Origin: Thermasporomyces composti
Lineage (GTDB): Bacteria; Actinomycetota; Actinomycetes; Propionibacteriales; Actinopolymorphaceae
Length of the DNA stretch: 64,000 nt
Assembly: GCF_003386795.1 (NCBI RefSeq)
Contig: NZ_QTUC01000001.1
Coordinates: forward strand, 3,658,001-3,722,000
Reading direction: 5' to 3'
This document shows, in pieces, positions 26,990 through 36,152 of this stretch. The position numbers and the translations under genes were made by a program. Below the pieces are notes generated by a model. It was not told the origin of the DNA and did no database searches. It worked only from the letters and a program-made list of their open reading frames with translations. Each line of letters begins with the position of its first letter. The stretch's first letter is position 1.

Positions 26990-27706
26990 CTACTCACTCT
27001 CCGTGAGGGTGAGCGAGCGCAGCCGTTGCCCAGCCAGCACCGTCGCGAGCACGGTCACGACGATGAGCAAGATCGTGCCGGCTCCCGTACCCACAGCCGC
27101 CTGGGCCGTGTCCGAGGAGACCATCGCCTCGGTCAAGGCGAGGGCCCACTGCTGGATGCTGAGCATCTGCGCGCCCGGGATGAAGCCGCCGACCATCGAC
27201 TCCCAGATCAGGGCGTAGATCAAGCCGAAGACGACCGCGTGCTTGGTCACGACCGCGAGGAGCAGGAAGAGAGCGCTGTAGGCGATCCCGGCGACGACGG
27301 CTCCCACGCCGAAGCCCACGGCCATCCCCTCGTCGAGACCCACCATGACGAGGCCGGCGGCGACGATCGGGATCGCCGCGAAGACGACCAAACACGCGAT
27401 CGAGACCAGGAGCTTGGTCACGACGATGACCGAGCGGCGCACCGGCTTCGACAGGATGTAGACGATCGAGCCGTCATCGATCTCCGACCCGATGACACCC
27501 GTTCCGGTGATCAGGCCCAGGAGCGGCACGATCGTCCCCAGCGCGAACGTCTGGAGCAGCCCGGCGCTCAGGTGAGGGTCCGGCCCTGCCAGCCAGCGGA
27601 CGAGGACGGCGAACCCGAGCAGCAGCGCCGGCAGGATCACCAAGAACAGGGCCCGTCGCTTGCCGAGCAGGGTGCTCACGGTGAGCCGGGCGATGGTTGC
27701 GTTCAT
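26990..27706 (-). CDS. ABC-2-type transporter permease
   Basis: 238-residue integral membrane protein with about six hydrophobic segments, typical of ABC-2 permeases (e.g. LFLVILPALLLGFAVLV, then YSALFLLLAVVTKHAVVFGL). The segment GSEIDDGSIVYILSKPVRRS after TM2 is the hallmark cytoplasmic loop of NosY/ABC-2 family exporters. ATG 27706 is chosen over the longer upstream reading, because it starts a hydrophobic MNATIARLTVSTLLGKRRA and sits 7 nt after the stop of the ATPase gene. The partner ATPase (27714-28631) is directly upstream, so they are translated in tandem. Substrate unknown. Confidence 0.88.
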   Translation of the reverse strand: MNATIARLTVSTLLGKRRALFLVILPALLLGFAVLVRWLAGPDPHLSAGLLQTFALGTIVPLLGLITGTGVIGSEIDDGSIVYILSKPVRRSVIVVTKLLVSIACLVVFAAIPIVAAGLVMVGLDEGMAVGFGVGAVVAGIAYSALFLLLAVVTKHAVVFGLIYALIWESMVGGFIPGAQMLSIQQWALALTEAMVSSDTAQAAVGTGAGTILLIVVTVLATVLAGQRLRSLTLTESE

Positions 27707-27713
27707 GCTGTCC

Positions 27714-28631
27714 TCACGAGGTGACGAGGTAGGAGAAGACGCTTTCGAGGGACTCGTCGGTCGGGGAGACCTCGTAGAGCCGGACACCGGCATGTCGGGC
27801 CACCTGGGGCACCAGCCAGGTGAAGCGCTGGAAGTCGACGGCCTGCACCCGTAGGCACCCCTCGCGCGTGTCGACCTCGACGCCGGAGGAGGAGCCGTCG
27901 GCGATGAGCGCCGCGGCGAGCCGCCGGTCGTCGCTGGACCGGATGACGTACTGGTGCGGGCGGTCGGCCATCAGCCGCCGGATCTCGCGGAAGTCGCCGG
28001 AGGCGGCGTGCCGTCCAGCGACCACCACCTCGATCTGGGAGGCGACCTGCTCGACCTCCTCGAGGATGTGCGAGCTGAACAGCACGGTGCGGCCTTGCTC
28101 GCCGAGGTGGCGAAGGAGGTCCATCATGTGCAGCCGCTGCCGCGGGTCCATGCCGTTGAAGGGCTCGTCGAGGAGCAGCACGGCCGGGTCGTGGACGAGC
28201 GCGGTCGCCACCTTGATCCGCTGTTTCATGCCCTTGGAGTACGTGCCGACGCGGCGGTGCTGCGCGGACGTCATGTCCACCAGCTCGATCGCCCGTCTCG
28301 CCGCGGCCTCGGGGTCGGGAAGCCTGTGGAGCTGGGCGTTGGCGAGGACGAACCGCCAGCCCGTGAGGTTGTCGTAGAGAGCCTCCCGCTCGGGGACGAG
28401 CCCGATCCGTCGATACACCTCGTGGTTGCGCCACAGCGGCTGCCCGTCCAGCGTCACGCTCCCGGCCGACGGGGCGAGGAAGCCGCTCATCATGTGGATG
28501 AGGGTGGACTTGCCGGCCCCGTTCGGACCGAGCAGACCGGTCACGCCGGGACCGATCGTCATGGTGACGTCGTTGACCGCGACGACATTGCCGTACCAGC
28601 GGGACGCCCGCTCCAGCCGTAGCACACTCAT
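27714..28631 (-). CDS. ABC transporter ATP-binding protein (1)
   Basis: 305-residue ABC ATPase of the CcmA/NatA exporter type. Walker A is GPNGAGKST (about residue 36), the signature is YSKGMKQR and Walker B is AVLLLDEPFNG, with the switch His in SSHILEEVE. About 90 residues follow the ATPase core, the usual regulatory tail of ABC-2 exporters. It pairs with the downstream permease. A second ATPase/permease pair with the same layout lies immediately upstream (28693-30670), so the four genes probably form one operon or duplicated unit; both are on the minus strand with short gaps. Confidence 0.93.
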   Translation of the reverse strand: MSVLRLERASRWYGNVVAVNDVTMTIGPGVTGLLGPNGAGKSTLIHMMSGFLAPSAGSVTLDGQPLWRNHEVYRRIGLVPEREALYDNLTGWRFVLANAQLHRLPDPEAAARRAIELVDMTSAQHRRVGTYSKGMKQRIKVATALVHDPAVLLLDEPFNGMDPRQRLHMMDLLRHLGEQGRTVLFSSHILEEVEQVASQIEVVVAGRHAASGDFREIRRLMADRPHQYVIRSSDDRRLAAALIADGSSSGVEVDTREGCLRVQAVDFQRFTWLVPQVARHAGVRLYEVSPTDESLESVFSYLVTS

Positions 28632-28692
28632 CCTTGCCTCGCTTCGATGTGACCCGCGACGGGCGGCGGCACCGCGGGGCAGCTCTGACTGA

Positions 28693-29679
28693 TCACGACC
28701 CGGTCACCTTCCGGTAGCGCAGGAGCAGCAGCCCGACCGAACCGGCCACGACCACGACAGTCGCCAGCAGGTACACGGCGGTGGCGAGCGCGGTGTCGGG
28801 CGGCGGCACGACGCCGCTGAACTCCCCGCCGAAGATCCGCGCCTGGAGGCCGTCGACGAGGGTGATGGGCGAGAAGACGCCCAGGTAGCCGGCCACCTCC
28901 TCGTGGTCGGAGTGCTGGATGACCTCGGCGGCGAGCGAGGTGCCGGCGTAGCTCAGCGTCAGGACGCTGATGATCCCGGCGACGCCGAAGCCCCGGCGCG
29001 TGGTGAGCGACGCGATGACCGCGCCGATGCCGGCGAGGACGCAGGAGAGGACCAGTGCGCCGGCCGCGCCGACGGCGAAGTCCTTGGTCTGCTCGCCCAC
29101 CGGCAGCTTGGCCAGGAGCGTGCCGAGGTAGAGCACGGCCAGCGGGGCGATGGTCACGATGGCGACGGCCGAGACCATCGCGGCGTACTTGGCCAGCACG
29201 TAGTCGCCGCGTGGCATGGGCCGAGAGAAGTACAGCGCCAGCGTGCGGAACCGCAGGTCGCGGGAGAACAGCACGGGCGCCTGCGCCGCGACGAAGACGC
29301 CGATCACCGCCTGCATGATGACGGTGTAGCGGGGATACGGCACCGGCAGGCTCGGCGCGTTGATCACCACCATGATCGCGACGATCAGGGCCGCCGGCAT
29401 GAGCATGACGCCGAGGAGGAGGAACGGCAGCACCTTCGACCGGGCGCTGCGACCCAGACCGAAGGCCGCGCGAACGCTGTGGGTGTAGAGCGCGCGGAAG
29501 ATGGCGGCTCGGCCGAGCCGGGCGCCCTCGTACCGGCGGTAGCCGATGTCGTGGATCACGCCGCCCTGGCCGGAAGCACCGGCTGGTGCGGTCGCGGTGG
29601 CGCCAGGGGCACCGTCTCCTGTGGGAGTGGATCCCGGGGAACCGGGCCCCGTGGCGGGCGCGTCAGGGGGCACCGACAT
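28693..29679 (-). CDS. ABC-2-type transporter permease with Pro/Gly-rich N-terminus
   Basis: 328-residue ABC-2 permease. A flexible Pro/Gly/Ala/Thr-rich N-terminus (about 45 residues) precedes GVIHDIGYRRYEGARLGR, a segment seen in this subfamily, then six or more membrane spans. The loop SRDLRFRTLALYFSRPMPR before TM3 matches the ABC-2 signature also seen in the neighbouring permease. The ATG at 29679 lies 17 nt inside the 3' end of the upstream ATPase gene, so they are probably translationally coupled. Substrate is unknown; both permeases being encoded together suggests either two exporters or one heteromeric one. Confidence 0.87.
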   Translation of the reverse strand: MSVPPDAPATGPGSPGSTPTGDGAPGATATAPAGASGQGGVIHDIGYRRYEGARLGRAAIFRALYTHSVRAAFGLGRSARSKVLPFLLLGVMLMPAALIVAIMVVINAPSLPVPYPRYTVIMQAVIGVFVAAQAPVLFSRDLRFRTLALYFSRPMPRGDYVLAKYAAMVSAVAIVTIAPLAVLYLGTLLAKLPVGEQTKDFAVGAAGALVLSCVLAGIGAVIASLTTRRGFGVAGIISVLTLSYAGTSLAAEVIQHSDHEEVAGYLGVFSPITLVDGLQARIFGGEFSGVVPPPDTALATAVYLLATVVVVAGSVGLLLLRYRKVTGS

Positions 29680-30670
29680 GCTGCGACTCCTCCTCGGACT
29701 CTGGCGTGGCCGCACCGTCACGGAAGACCTCTGCGATGCGGTGCCGGCGTTGGTGCATCCGGACCAGACCCAGCTGTAGCTCCGCCGCTGTGTCGCGGAC
29801 GACGTCGTAGGTGCGCTCGTCGGCGATGTCGACGGCGAGACAGCGCCCGTCCGCTCGTACGCGCAGACCTCGTGCGGCCAAGGCCTGGCCCATGCGGTCA
29901 CGCGCGTTCGTCGGCCCGGCCTCGTCGAACGCCACGACCTCCACCGTCAAGACCGGTGTGACACGGGTGAACTCCGCGGTCGACGAGGCGCGCAGCAGCC
30001 GGCCGCCGTCGATGACCACCACGTGGTCGCAGATGCGCTCCAGCTCGCCGAGCAGGTGGGAGGTGACGATGACCGAGATCCCGAACTCGGTGCCGATCCG
30101 GCGGATGAGGTCGAGCATCTCGTCCCGGCCGGTCGGGTCGAGGCCATTGGTCGGCTCGTCGAGGAACACCAGCCGTGGGTCGTGAACCAGGGCCTGCGCG
30201 AGCTTGACGCGCTGCCGCATGCCGGTGGAGTAGCCGCCGACGAGGCGATAGCGCTCCTCGTACAACCCGACGTGCCGAAGCGTGTCGGCGGTTCGCTCGC
30301 GCGCGCTGGCCGCCGGCAACCCTGCCATGCGCGCCATGTGGACGACGAAGTCGGTGGCGGACACGTCGGGCACGAGGCAGTCGTGCTCAGGCATGTATCC
30401 GACGTACCGGCGGATCTCCTGGGCATGGGTGGCGACGTCGAGGTCGAGCACGCGTGCGTGCCCGGAGGTCGGCCGCTCCAGGCCGAGGAGGATCTTGATG
30501 AGCGTCGACTTCCCCGCCCCGTTGGCTCCGACCAGCCCGGTGACGCCGGTTCCGACGTCGAGCGTGAGCCGGTCGAGCGCCGTGACGCCCGGGAAGGTCT
30601 TGGTGAGGTCGCGTGTACTGACCACAGGCACGGGGACGACGCTAGTGGACCCGCCGCCTGCTGCCGTCAC
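29663..30670 (-). CDS. ABC transporter ATP-binding protein (2)
   Basis: 335-residue ABC ATPase with Walker A GANGAGKST (about residue 50), signature YSTGMRQR, Walker B LVFLDEPTNG and switch His in TSHLLGELE, plus a 100-residue C-terminal extension ending in an acidic tail. The ATPase region resembles the neighbouring ATPase in the order of motifs. The GTG at 30670 is the first start in frame and has no strong ribosome binding site; a start nearer residue 16 is possible because the first 15 residues are variable. It heads the four-gene ABC cluster and overlaps the following permease by 17 nt. Confidence 0.92.
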   Translation of the reverse strand: MTAAGGGSTSVVPVPVVSTRDLTKTFPGVTALDRLTLDVGTGVTGLVGANGAGKSTLIKILLGLERPTSGHARVLDLDVATHAQEIRRYVGYMPEHDCLVPDVSATDFVVHMARMAGLPAASARERTADTLRHVGLYEERYRLVGGYSTGMRQRVKLAQALVHDPRLVFLDEPTNGLDPTGRDEMLDLIRRIGTEFGISVIVTSHLLGELERICDHVVVIDGGRLLRASSTAEFTRVTPVLTVEVVAFDEAGPTNARDRMGQALAARGLRVRADGRCLAVDIADERTYDVVRDTAAELQLGLVRMHQRRHRIAEVFRDGAATPESEEESQHVGAP

Positions 30671-30739
30671 CCTGTCGGATGAAGCAGGTTGCGGCCCAGG
30701 TATGACTTTGGTCGTGCGGTCCCGTAAGGGCTTCCCCGA

Positions 30740-31735
30740 TCAGCCCACCCAGCCGCGACGGACGGCGAGCCAGGACAGCGCGGCGGCGGCGTACGACGCC
30801 TGGTGCGCTCGGAGGTGGGGCGACCTGGCGTCGGGCGGGAGCAGGGACGACCGCGTGAAGTAGCCGGCGAGCCCGGCGAGGACGGCGTCGACCGCCTCGG
30901 CGTCGACGTCCGCGCCCAGCGGATGGGCGGCGAACAGCGCGTCGGTGTCGTAGCCGTCAGCCCGTGCGGAGATCAACAACAGCAGCAGGTCGAACCACGG
31001 CGCGCCACGGCTCGCCCAGTTCCAGTCGCAGAACCACACCTGGCCGCCGTCGCCGACGATCACGTTGTCGTCCCGGAGGTCCGCGTGAATGATCGAATCG
31101 CCGCGCAGCGCGTCGAGGGCGTCCTTCTCCAGCGCGGCGAGCTCGGCGACCTGAGGATCGGTCTCCCCGGAGCCGTGACCGGCGAGCTGGGTCCAGTACC
31201 CGAAGTCGTCGCGGAGCCACTCGCGGGCCTCGGGGACGACGAGGTCGGGCGGCCCTGGGGTCAGCGCCTGCGCCATCACCGTCAGCGCGGTGAGGGAGGC
31301 GGTCAGCTCCTCGGGGCGCCACGGCCGGTGCGGCGGGTGGCCGGGGACATCGTCGAAGCACAGGACCGTCCACCCTGCCTCGTCGAAGGTCCACCGCAGG
31401 ACGGGGGCGGGCACCTCCTCCGGAAGCCGCGCGGAGGTCTCGGCCTCGACGCGATAGGCACTGGCAAGGTCGGGTGTGTCCTCGACGGACGCGGCCTTGA
31501 CGAACACGCGCTGGCGTCGCCCGATGACGAGCCGAGCAGCGAACCCGGGGGAGAAGCCGGAGTCCTGGCTGGTCACGGCGACCACACGACCGCCCAGGCG
31601 CTCCTCGATGCGAGCACGGATCAGGCCGGGAAGCTCGTACCACTGCAGCCTGACGGCAGTGGCACCGTGGGGGATGGACGGCGAGGACGGCGACGACGAC
31701 CGAGGCGACGACGAGGGCTGCGAGGAGTTGGACAT
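30740..31735 (-). CDS. Aminoglycoside phosphotransferase-family protein (2)
   Basis: 331-residue APH/choline-kinase-like protein. After a Ser/Pro-rich leader of about 24 residues come the N-lobe (VFVKAASVED), the catalytic SIIHADLRDDNVIV loop (HADLR in place of HGD) and the metal-binding WFCDWNWASRGAPWFDLLLLL. The C-terminal helices and overall length are those of uncharacterised kinase-like proteins common in actinomycetes. Substrate unknown; I would not call it a resistance gene. The upstream 212 nt (31736-31947) separate it from divergently transcribed lepA, and I see no further gene there. Confidence 0.83.
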   Translation of the reverse strand: MSNSSQPSSSPRSSSPSSPSIPHGATAVRLQWYELPGLIRARIEERLGGRVVAVTSQDSGFSPGFAARLVIGRRQRVFVKAASVEDTPDLASAYRVEAETSARLPEEVPAPVLRWTFDEAGWTVLCFDDVPGHPPHRPWRPEELTASLTALTVMAQALTPGPPDLVVPEAREWLRDDFGYWTQLAGHGSGETDPQVAELAALEKDALDALRGDSIIHADLRDDNVIVGDGGQVWFCDWNWASRGAPWFDLLLLLISARADGYDTDALFAAHPLGADVDAEAVDAVLAGLAGYFTRSSLLPPDARSPHLRAHQASYAAAALSWLAVRRGWVG

Positions 31736-31947
31736 CGGCGAGATCCTGACATCCCGGCTGTGCGCACAGTGGCCGGGGGAGGGCTGGAGCCGGAGGCCAC
31801 CTGGAGCGTCCTGGACAAACCGGCCCGTGCCCGGCGATCCGGGCCGGCTGGGTCGTCGGGCCCCCGGAGGCCTCGGTGGGACGGGCAGGCGAGCGAGCGG
31901 CGTGGGATGATGAACGTCGTTCCCCGACCACAGTGAATGGATCGTCC

Positions 31948-33813
31948 GTGCCCGTACCAGTTCAGGGATCCGTGCCGCAGCCGGGACAGACCGACCCGGC
32001 GCTGATCCGGAACTTCTGCATCATCGCGCACATCGACCACGGCAAGTCGACGCTCGCCGACCGCATGCTGCAGCTCACCGGGGTGGTCGACGAGCGCGTC
32101 ATGCGGGACCAGTACCTGGACCGCATGGACATCGAGCGTGAGCGGGGCATCACGATCAAGAGCCAGGCCGTCCGACTGCCGTTTCGGGCGACGGCGGGCG
32201 AGCACGCCGGGACGACCTTCGTCCTCAACCTCATCGACACTCCCGGGCACGTCGACTTCACCTACGAGGTGTCCCGCTCGCTGGCCGCCTGCGAGGGGGC
32301 GGTCCTGCTGGTCGACGCGGCGCAGGGGATCGAGGCGCAGACGCTCGCCAACCTCTACCTCGCGCTCGACGCCGACCTGCAGATCATTCCCGTGCTCAAC
32401 AAGATCGACCTGCCGTCGGCGCAGCCGGACAAGTACGCCGCGGAGCTCGCGAGCATCATCGGCTGCGACGAGAGCGAGGTGCTGCGGGTCTCCGCCAAGA
32501 CGGGGGAGGGTGTCGAGAACCTCCTCAACGAGATCGTCAGGCGGGTGCCCCCGCCGGAGGGTGACCCGGACGCGCCGCCGCGGGCGCTCATCTTCGACTC
32601 GGTCTACGACACCTATCGCGGGGTCGTCACCTACATCCGGGTCGTCGACGGGAGCATCTCCCACCGGCAGCGCGCGCTGATGATGGCGACGAAGGCGTCG
32701 CACGAGATCCTCGAGATCGGCGTCATCTCCCCAGAGCCCGCTCCGGGCCAGTCGCTCTCGGTGGGGGAGGTCGGCTACATCATCACCGGCGTCAAGGACG
32801 TCCGGCAGTCCCGCGTGGGTGACACGGTGACCGTCACCGCCAACCCCGCGGGGACCCCGCTGGGGGGCTACCGTCACCCGAAGCCGATGGTCTACGCCGG
32901 GCTCTACCCGGTCGACGGCGACGACTATCCCGACCTGCGGGACGCGCTGGAGAAGCTCCAGCTCAACGACGCGGCGCTGACCTTCGAGCCGGAGACGTCG
33001 GGCGCGCTGGGCTTCGGGTTCCGCTGCGGCTTCCTCGGCCTGCTCCACATGGAGATCGTGCGGGAGCGGCTGGAGCGCGAGTTCGACCTCAACCTCATCT
33101 CGACCGCGCCCAACGTCGTCTACCGGGTGCAGATGGACGACGGCAGCGAGGTAACCGTCACGAACCCGAGCGAGTTCCCGAAGGGCAAGGTGGCGCAGGT
33201 CTTCGAGCCGGTCGTCCGGGCGACCATCCTGACGCCCGCCGACTACATCGGCGCGGTGATGGAGCTTTGCCAGTCCCGGCGCGGGCAGCTCCAGGGCATG
33301 GACTATCTGTCCGAGGACCGGGTGGAGATGCGCTACACGCTCCCCCTGGCCGAGATCGTCTTCGACTTCTTCGACGCCTTGAAGAGCCGCACCCGCGGGT
33401 ACGCCTCGCTCGACTACGAGCCCACTGGTGAGCAGCCGGCCGACCTGGTGAAGGTCGACATCCTGCTCCACGGGGACCCCGTCGACGCGTTCAGCGCGAT
33501 CGTCCACCGCGACAAGGCGTACTCCTACGGTGTCTCGATGGCCCAGAAGCTGAAGGAGCTCATCCCGAGGCAGCAGTTCGAGGTGCCGATCCAGGCCGCG
33601 ATCGGCTCCCGCGTCATCGCCCGTGAGACGATCCGCGCGCTCCGCAAGGACGTTCTGGCCAAGTGCTACGGCGGGGACATCACCCGCAAGCGCAAGCTGC
33701 TCGAACGTCAGAAGGAAGGCAAGAAGCGGATGAAGATGGTCGGGCGGGTCGAGGTGCCCCAGGAGGCCTTCATCGCGGCGCTGTCGGCGACGGAGCCCAG
33801 CGGGAAGAAGTAG
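31948..33813 (+). CDS. lepA: Elongation factor 4 (LepA)
   Basis: 621-residue translational GTPase. G1 [10 protein letters not shown]3 DTPGHVDF and G4 NKIDLP are present, followed by domains II, III, V and the LepA-specific C-terminal domain (residues about 500-610, with [20 protein letters not shown]). EF4 acts on stalled or mistranslocated ribosomes. I place the start at GTG 31948, because the resulting MPVPVQG... Pro-rich N-terminus has the length usual in actinomycetes; GTG 31933 is possible. It is read divergently from the phosphotransferase-like gene. The 240 nt between lepA and the next gene (33814-34053) contain no feature I can support. Confidence 0.97.
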   Translation: MPVPVQGSVPQPGQTDPALIRNFCIIAHIDHGKSTLADRMLQLTGVVDERVMRDQYLDRMDIERERGITIKSQAVRLPFRATAGEHAGTTFVLNLIDTPGHVDFTYEVSRSLAACEGAVLLVDAAQGIEAQTLANLYLALDADLQIIPVLNKIDLPSAQPDKYAAELASIIGCDESEVLRVSAKTGEGVENLLNEIVRRVPPPEGDPDAPPRALIFDSVYDTYRGVVTYIRVVDGSISHRQRALMMATKASHEILEIGVISPEPAPGQSLSVGEVGYIITGVKDVRQSRVGDTVTVTANPAGTPLGGYRHPKPMVYAGLYPVDGDDYPDLRDALEKLQLNDAALTFEPETSGALGFGFRCGFLGLLHMEIVRERLEREFDLNLISTAPNVVYRVQMDDGSEVTVTNPSEFPKGKVAQVFEPVVRATILTPADYIGAVMELCQSRRGQLQGMDYLSEDRVEMRYTLPLAEIVFDFFDALKSRTRGYASLDYEPTGEQPADLVKVDILLHGDPVDAFSAIVHRDKAYSYGVSMAQKLKELIPRQQFEVPIQAAIGSRVIARETIRALRKDVLAKCYGGDITRKRKLLERQKEGKKRMKMVGRVEVPQEAFIAALSATEPSGKK

Positions 33814-34053
33814 GCCGTTGTATGGCCGCGTCAAACCGGATCGCGGCCCCTTGTGGGCGTGGAGCCTGGCGTGCCGGTCGCTCGTGCACCACGATGGTCG
33901 CGGCGAGTTGACGACGCGTGACCGCATCGCGCGTCCGACCCGCCTCGTTCGTGGTGAGATGCCTGGGTTCGGGCGGCGCTCGCCGCGAGAGACGTGGGCC
34001 GCCGGGCTGTTGGGCGCAACGGCCCGGCTGATCGCAGAAGGTGGAGGGACGCG

Positions 34054-35904
34054 ATGTCCAGCGACCTGATTCGGGGCGCCACGCCCCGCCAGCCCGACCA
34101 GTCCAAGGTCGACAACCGCGCACCCACCGTGCCACGGATGATCTTCGACCGGATCTCCGCCACCCCGGACGCCCCGGCATTCAGCTACCCGGTGGGTGAT
34201 CGCTGGGAGTCGGTTACCTGGCGTGAGGCGGGCGAGCGGATTCGCCACATCGCCGCCGGCTTGATCTCGCTCGGCATCCAGCCGGAGGAACGGGTCGCGA
34301 TCGCGTCGACGACGAGGTACGAGTGGATCCTCGCCGACTTCGGCATCATGTGCGCGGGTGCCGCCACCACGACCATCTACCCGACGACCACCTCGTCCGA
34401 GGTCGCCTACATCATCGGTGACTCCGGGAGCCGGGTGGTCTTCGCCGAGGACGACGACCAGGTCAAGAAGATCCGGGAGCACCGTGCGGAGCTTCCCGAC
34501 CTCCGCCTGATCGTGACGTTCGACGGCTCCGCGGACCTCGGTGGTGAGGTCATCACCTTGGCCGACCTGGAGGCGCGGGGGCGCGACCACCTCGCCAGGA
34601 ACCCGTCCGCGGTGGAGGACGCCAGCGCCGCCGTCGGCCCGGACAGCCTCGCGACCTTGATCTACACCTCTGGGACGACCGGCAAGCCCAAGGGTGTGCG
34701 GCTGGTCCACGACTGCTGGACCTACGAGGGGGCGGCCATCGACGCCGTCCAGATCCTTCGTCCCGACGACCTTCAGTACCTGTGGCTGCCGCTCGCGCAC
34801 TCCTTCGGCAAGGTGCTGCTGATGGCACAGCTGCAGATCGGCTTCGCCACGGCGGTGGACGGGCGGGTCGACAAGATCGTCGAGAACCTCGCCGTGGTGC
34901 GCCCGACGTTCATGGCCGCCGCCCCGCGGATCTTCGAGAAGGCGCACGGTCGGATCGTCTCGATGATCGAGCAGGAGGGCGGCATCAAGGCCCGCCTGTT
35001 CGACTGGGCCTTCGGCGTCGGCAAGCGGGTCTCGCAGCTGCGGCAGAACGGCCAGGACGCCAGTGGCCTGCTCGCGCTCGAGTACGCCGTGGCCGACCGG
35101 TTGGTCTTCCGCAAGATCCGACAGCGGTTCGGTGACCGGCTGCGCTTCTTCGTCTCCGGGTCGGCGGCGTTGAGCCGAGAGCTCGCCGAATGGTTCCACG
35201 CGGCGGGCATCCTCATCCTGGAGGGCTACGGCCTGACCGAGACCAGCGCGGCGACGTGCGTCAACCTGCCGGGCGACTTCCGGTTCGGCACGGTGGGACG
35301 CCCGTTCCCGGGCACCCAGCTGCGGATCGCTCACGACGGCGAGATCCTCGTCAAAGGCCCCGGTGTCATGCGGGGCTACCACAACCGTCCGGAGCTTTCC
35401 GACGAGGTGCTGGAGCCTGACGGCTGGTTCCACACCGGCGACATCGGCGAGCTCGTGGACGGCGGACGGCTGTGCATCACCGACCGGAAGAAGGACCTGT
35501 TCAAGACCTCGGGCGGCAAGTACATCTCGCCGCAGGCGATCGAGGTCATGTTCAAGGCGATCTGCCCGTGGGTGAGCCAGATCGTCGTCCACGGCGAGAA
35601 CCGCAACTTCTGCTCCGCGCTCATCACGCTCGACCCCGATTCGATCCAGACCTGGGCGGCGGAGGTCGGGCTCCAGGGCCGCTCGTACGCCGAGATCGTC
35701 ACCTCCGACGCCGCGCGGGAGATGGTGCAGGGGTACATCGACCAGTTGAACGCGCGGTTGAACCGTTGGGAGACGATCAAGCGGTTCGCGATCCTCGACC
35801 ACGACCTCACGATCGAGGACGGTGAGGTGACCCCGAGCCTGAAGCTTCGGCGCAAGGCGGTCGAGAACCGCTACGCCGCGATTCTGGACTCGTTCTACTC
35901 CTGA
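34054..35904 (+). CDS. Long-chain acyl-CoA synthetase-like AMP-forming ligase
   Basis: 616-residue ANL-superfamily enzyme of the FadD15-like long-chain fatty acid:CoA ligase type. The AMP-binding P-loop is LIYTSGTTGKPKG; the core motif GYGLTETSA, the hinge ITDRKKDLFKTSGGKYIS and the C-terminal catalytic Lys region (LKLRRKAV) are present. It activates a carboxylic acid with ATP and transfers it to CoA. The ATG at 34054 has GGAGGG about 6 nt upstream; the upstream reading is Arg-rich and unlikely. It is monocistronic, between lepA and hemW, the common place for this gene in actinomycetes. Chain-length preference cannot be read from the sequence. Confidence 0.94.
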   Translation: MSSDLIRGATPRQPDQSKVDNRAPTVPRMIFDRISATPDAPAFSYPVGDRWESVTWREAGERIRHIAAGLISLGIQPEERVAIASTTRYEWILADFGIMCAGAATTTIYPTTTSSEVAYIIGDSGSRVVFAEDDDQVKKIREHRAELPDLRLIVTFDGSADLGGEVITLADLEARGRDHLARNPSAVEDASAAVGPDSLATLIYTSGTTGKPKGVRLVHDCWTYEGAAIDAVQILRPDDLQYLWLPLAHSFGKVLLMAQLQIGFATAVDGRVDKIVENLAVVRPTFMAAAPRIFEKAHGRIVSMIEQEGGIKARLFDWAFGVGKRVSQLRQNGQDASGLLALEYAVADRLVFRKIRQRFGDRLRFFVSGSAALSRELAEWFHAAGILILEGYGLTETSAATCVNLPGDFRFGTVGRPFPGTQLRIAHDGEILVKGPGVMRGYHNRPELSDEVLEPDGWFHTGDIGELVDGGRLCITDRKKDLFKTSGGKYISPQAIEVMFKAICPWVSQIVVHGENRNFCSALITLDPDSIQTWAAEVGLQGRSYAEIVTSDAAREMVQGYIDQLNARLNRWETIKRFAILDHDLTIEDGEVTPSLKLRRKAVENRYAAILDSFYS

Positions 35905-36140
35905 TCAGGCTGTCTTTGGTCGGACTCTCCTCGGGCTGCCGATGATCGGGTCGCTGGGGGACCGGCGTCGGTCCGATGTGTCGGGTCAGTTGTGGGTCGG
36001 GTCAGCTGTCGGTCGGGGCCGGGTGACGTGCTGCGGCGCACCGACTGCTTCGGTCGGACTTCGCCGGATCTGCCCTGACCGGGCGGCGGGTCGGGCGCGG
36101 ACCGGGCCCCCTGGGCGGGCTGCTTCGTGGGTGCGCGGCC

Positions 36141-36146
36141 TACCCT
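36141..36146 (+). promoter_or_regulatory. -10 element upstream of hemW
   Basis: TACCCT ends 6 nt before the hemW ATG at 36153; same hexamer as before the leuS leader and the gene at 20897. No ribosome binding site follows, suggesting a leaderless mRNA. Confidence 0.5.
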
Positions 36147-36152
36147 GGCCGC

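Noticed and set aside
31906-31921. Shared GATGAACGTCGTT upstream of lepA and phoH (also at about 42275).
   Set aside because: A 13-bp match between two places is expected by chance in a 64-kb GC-rich window.
31621-35802. 1393-codon minus-strand open frame opposite lepA and the acyl-CoA synthetase.
   Set aside because: Antisense shadow of two clear, conserved genes; the length comes from GC-rich codon bias.
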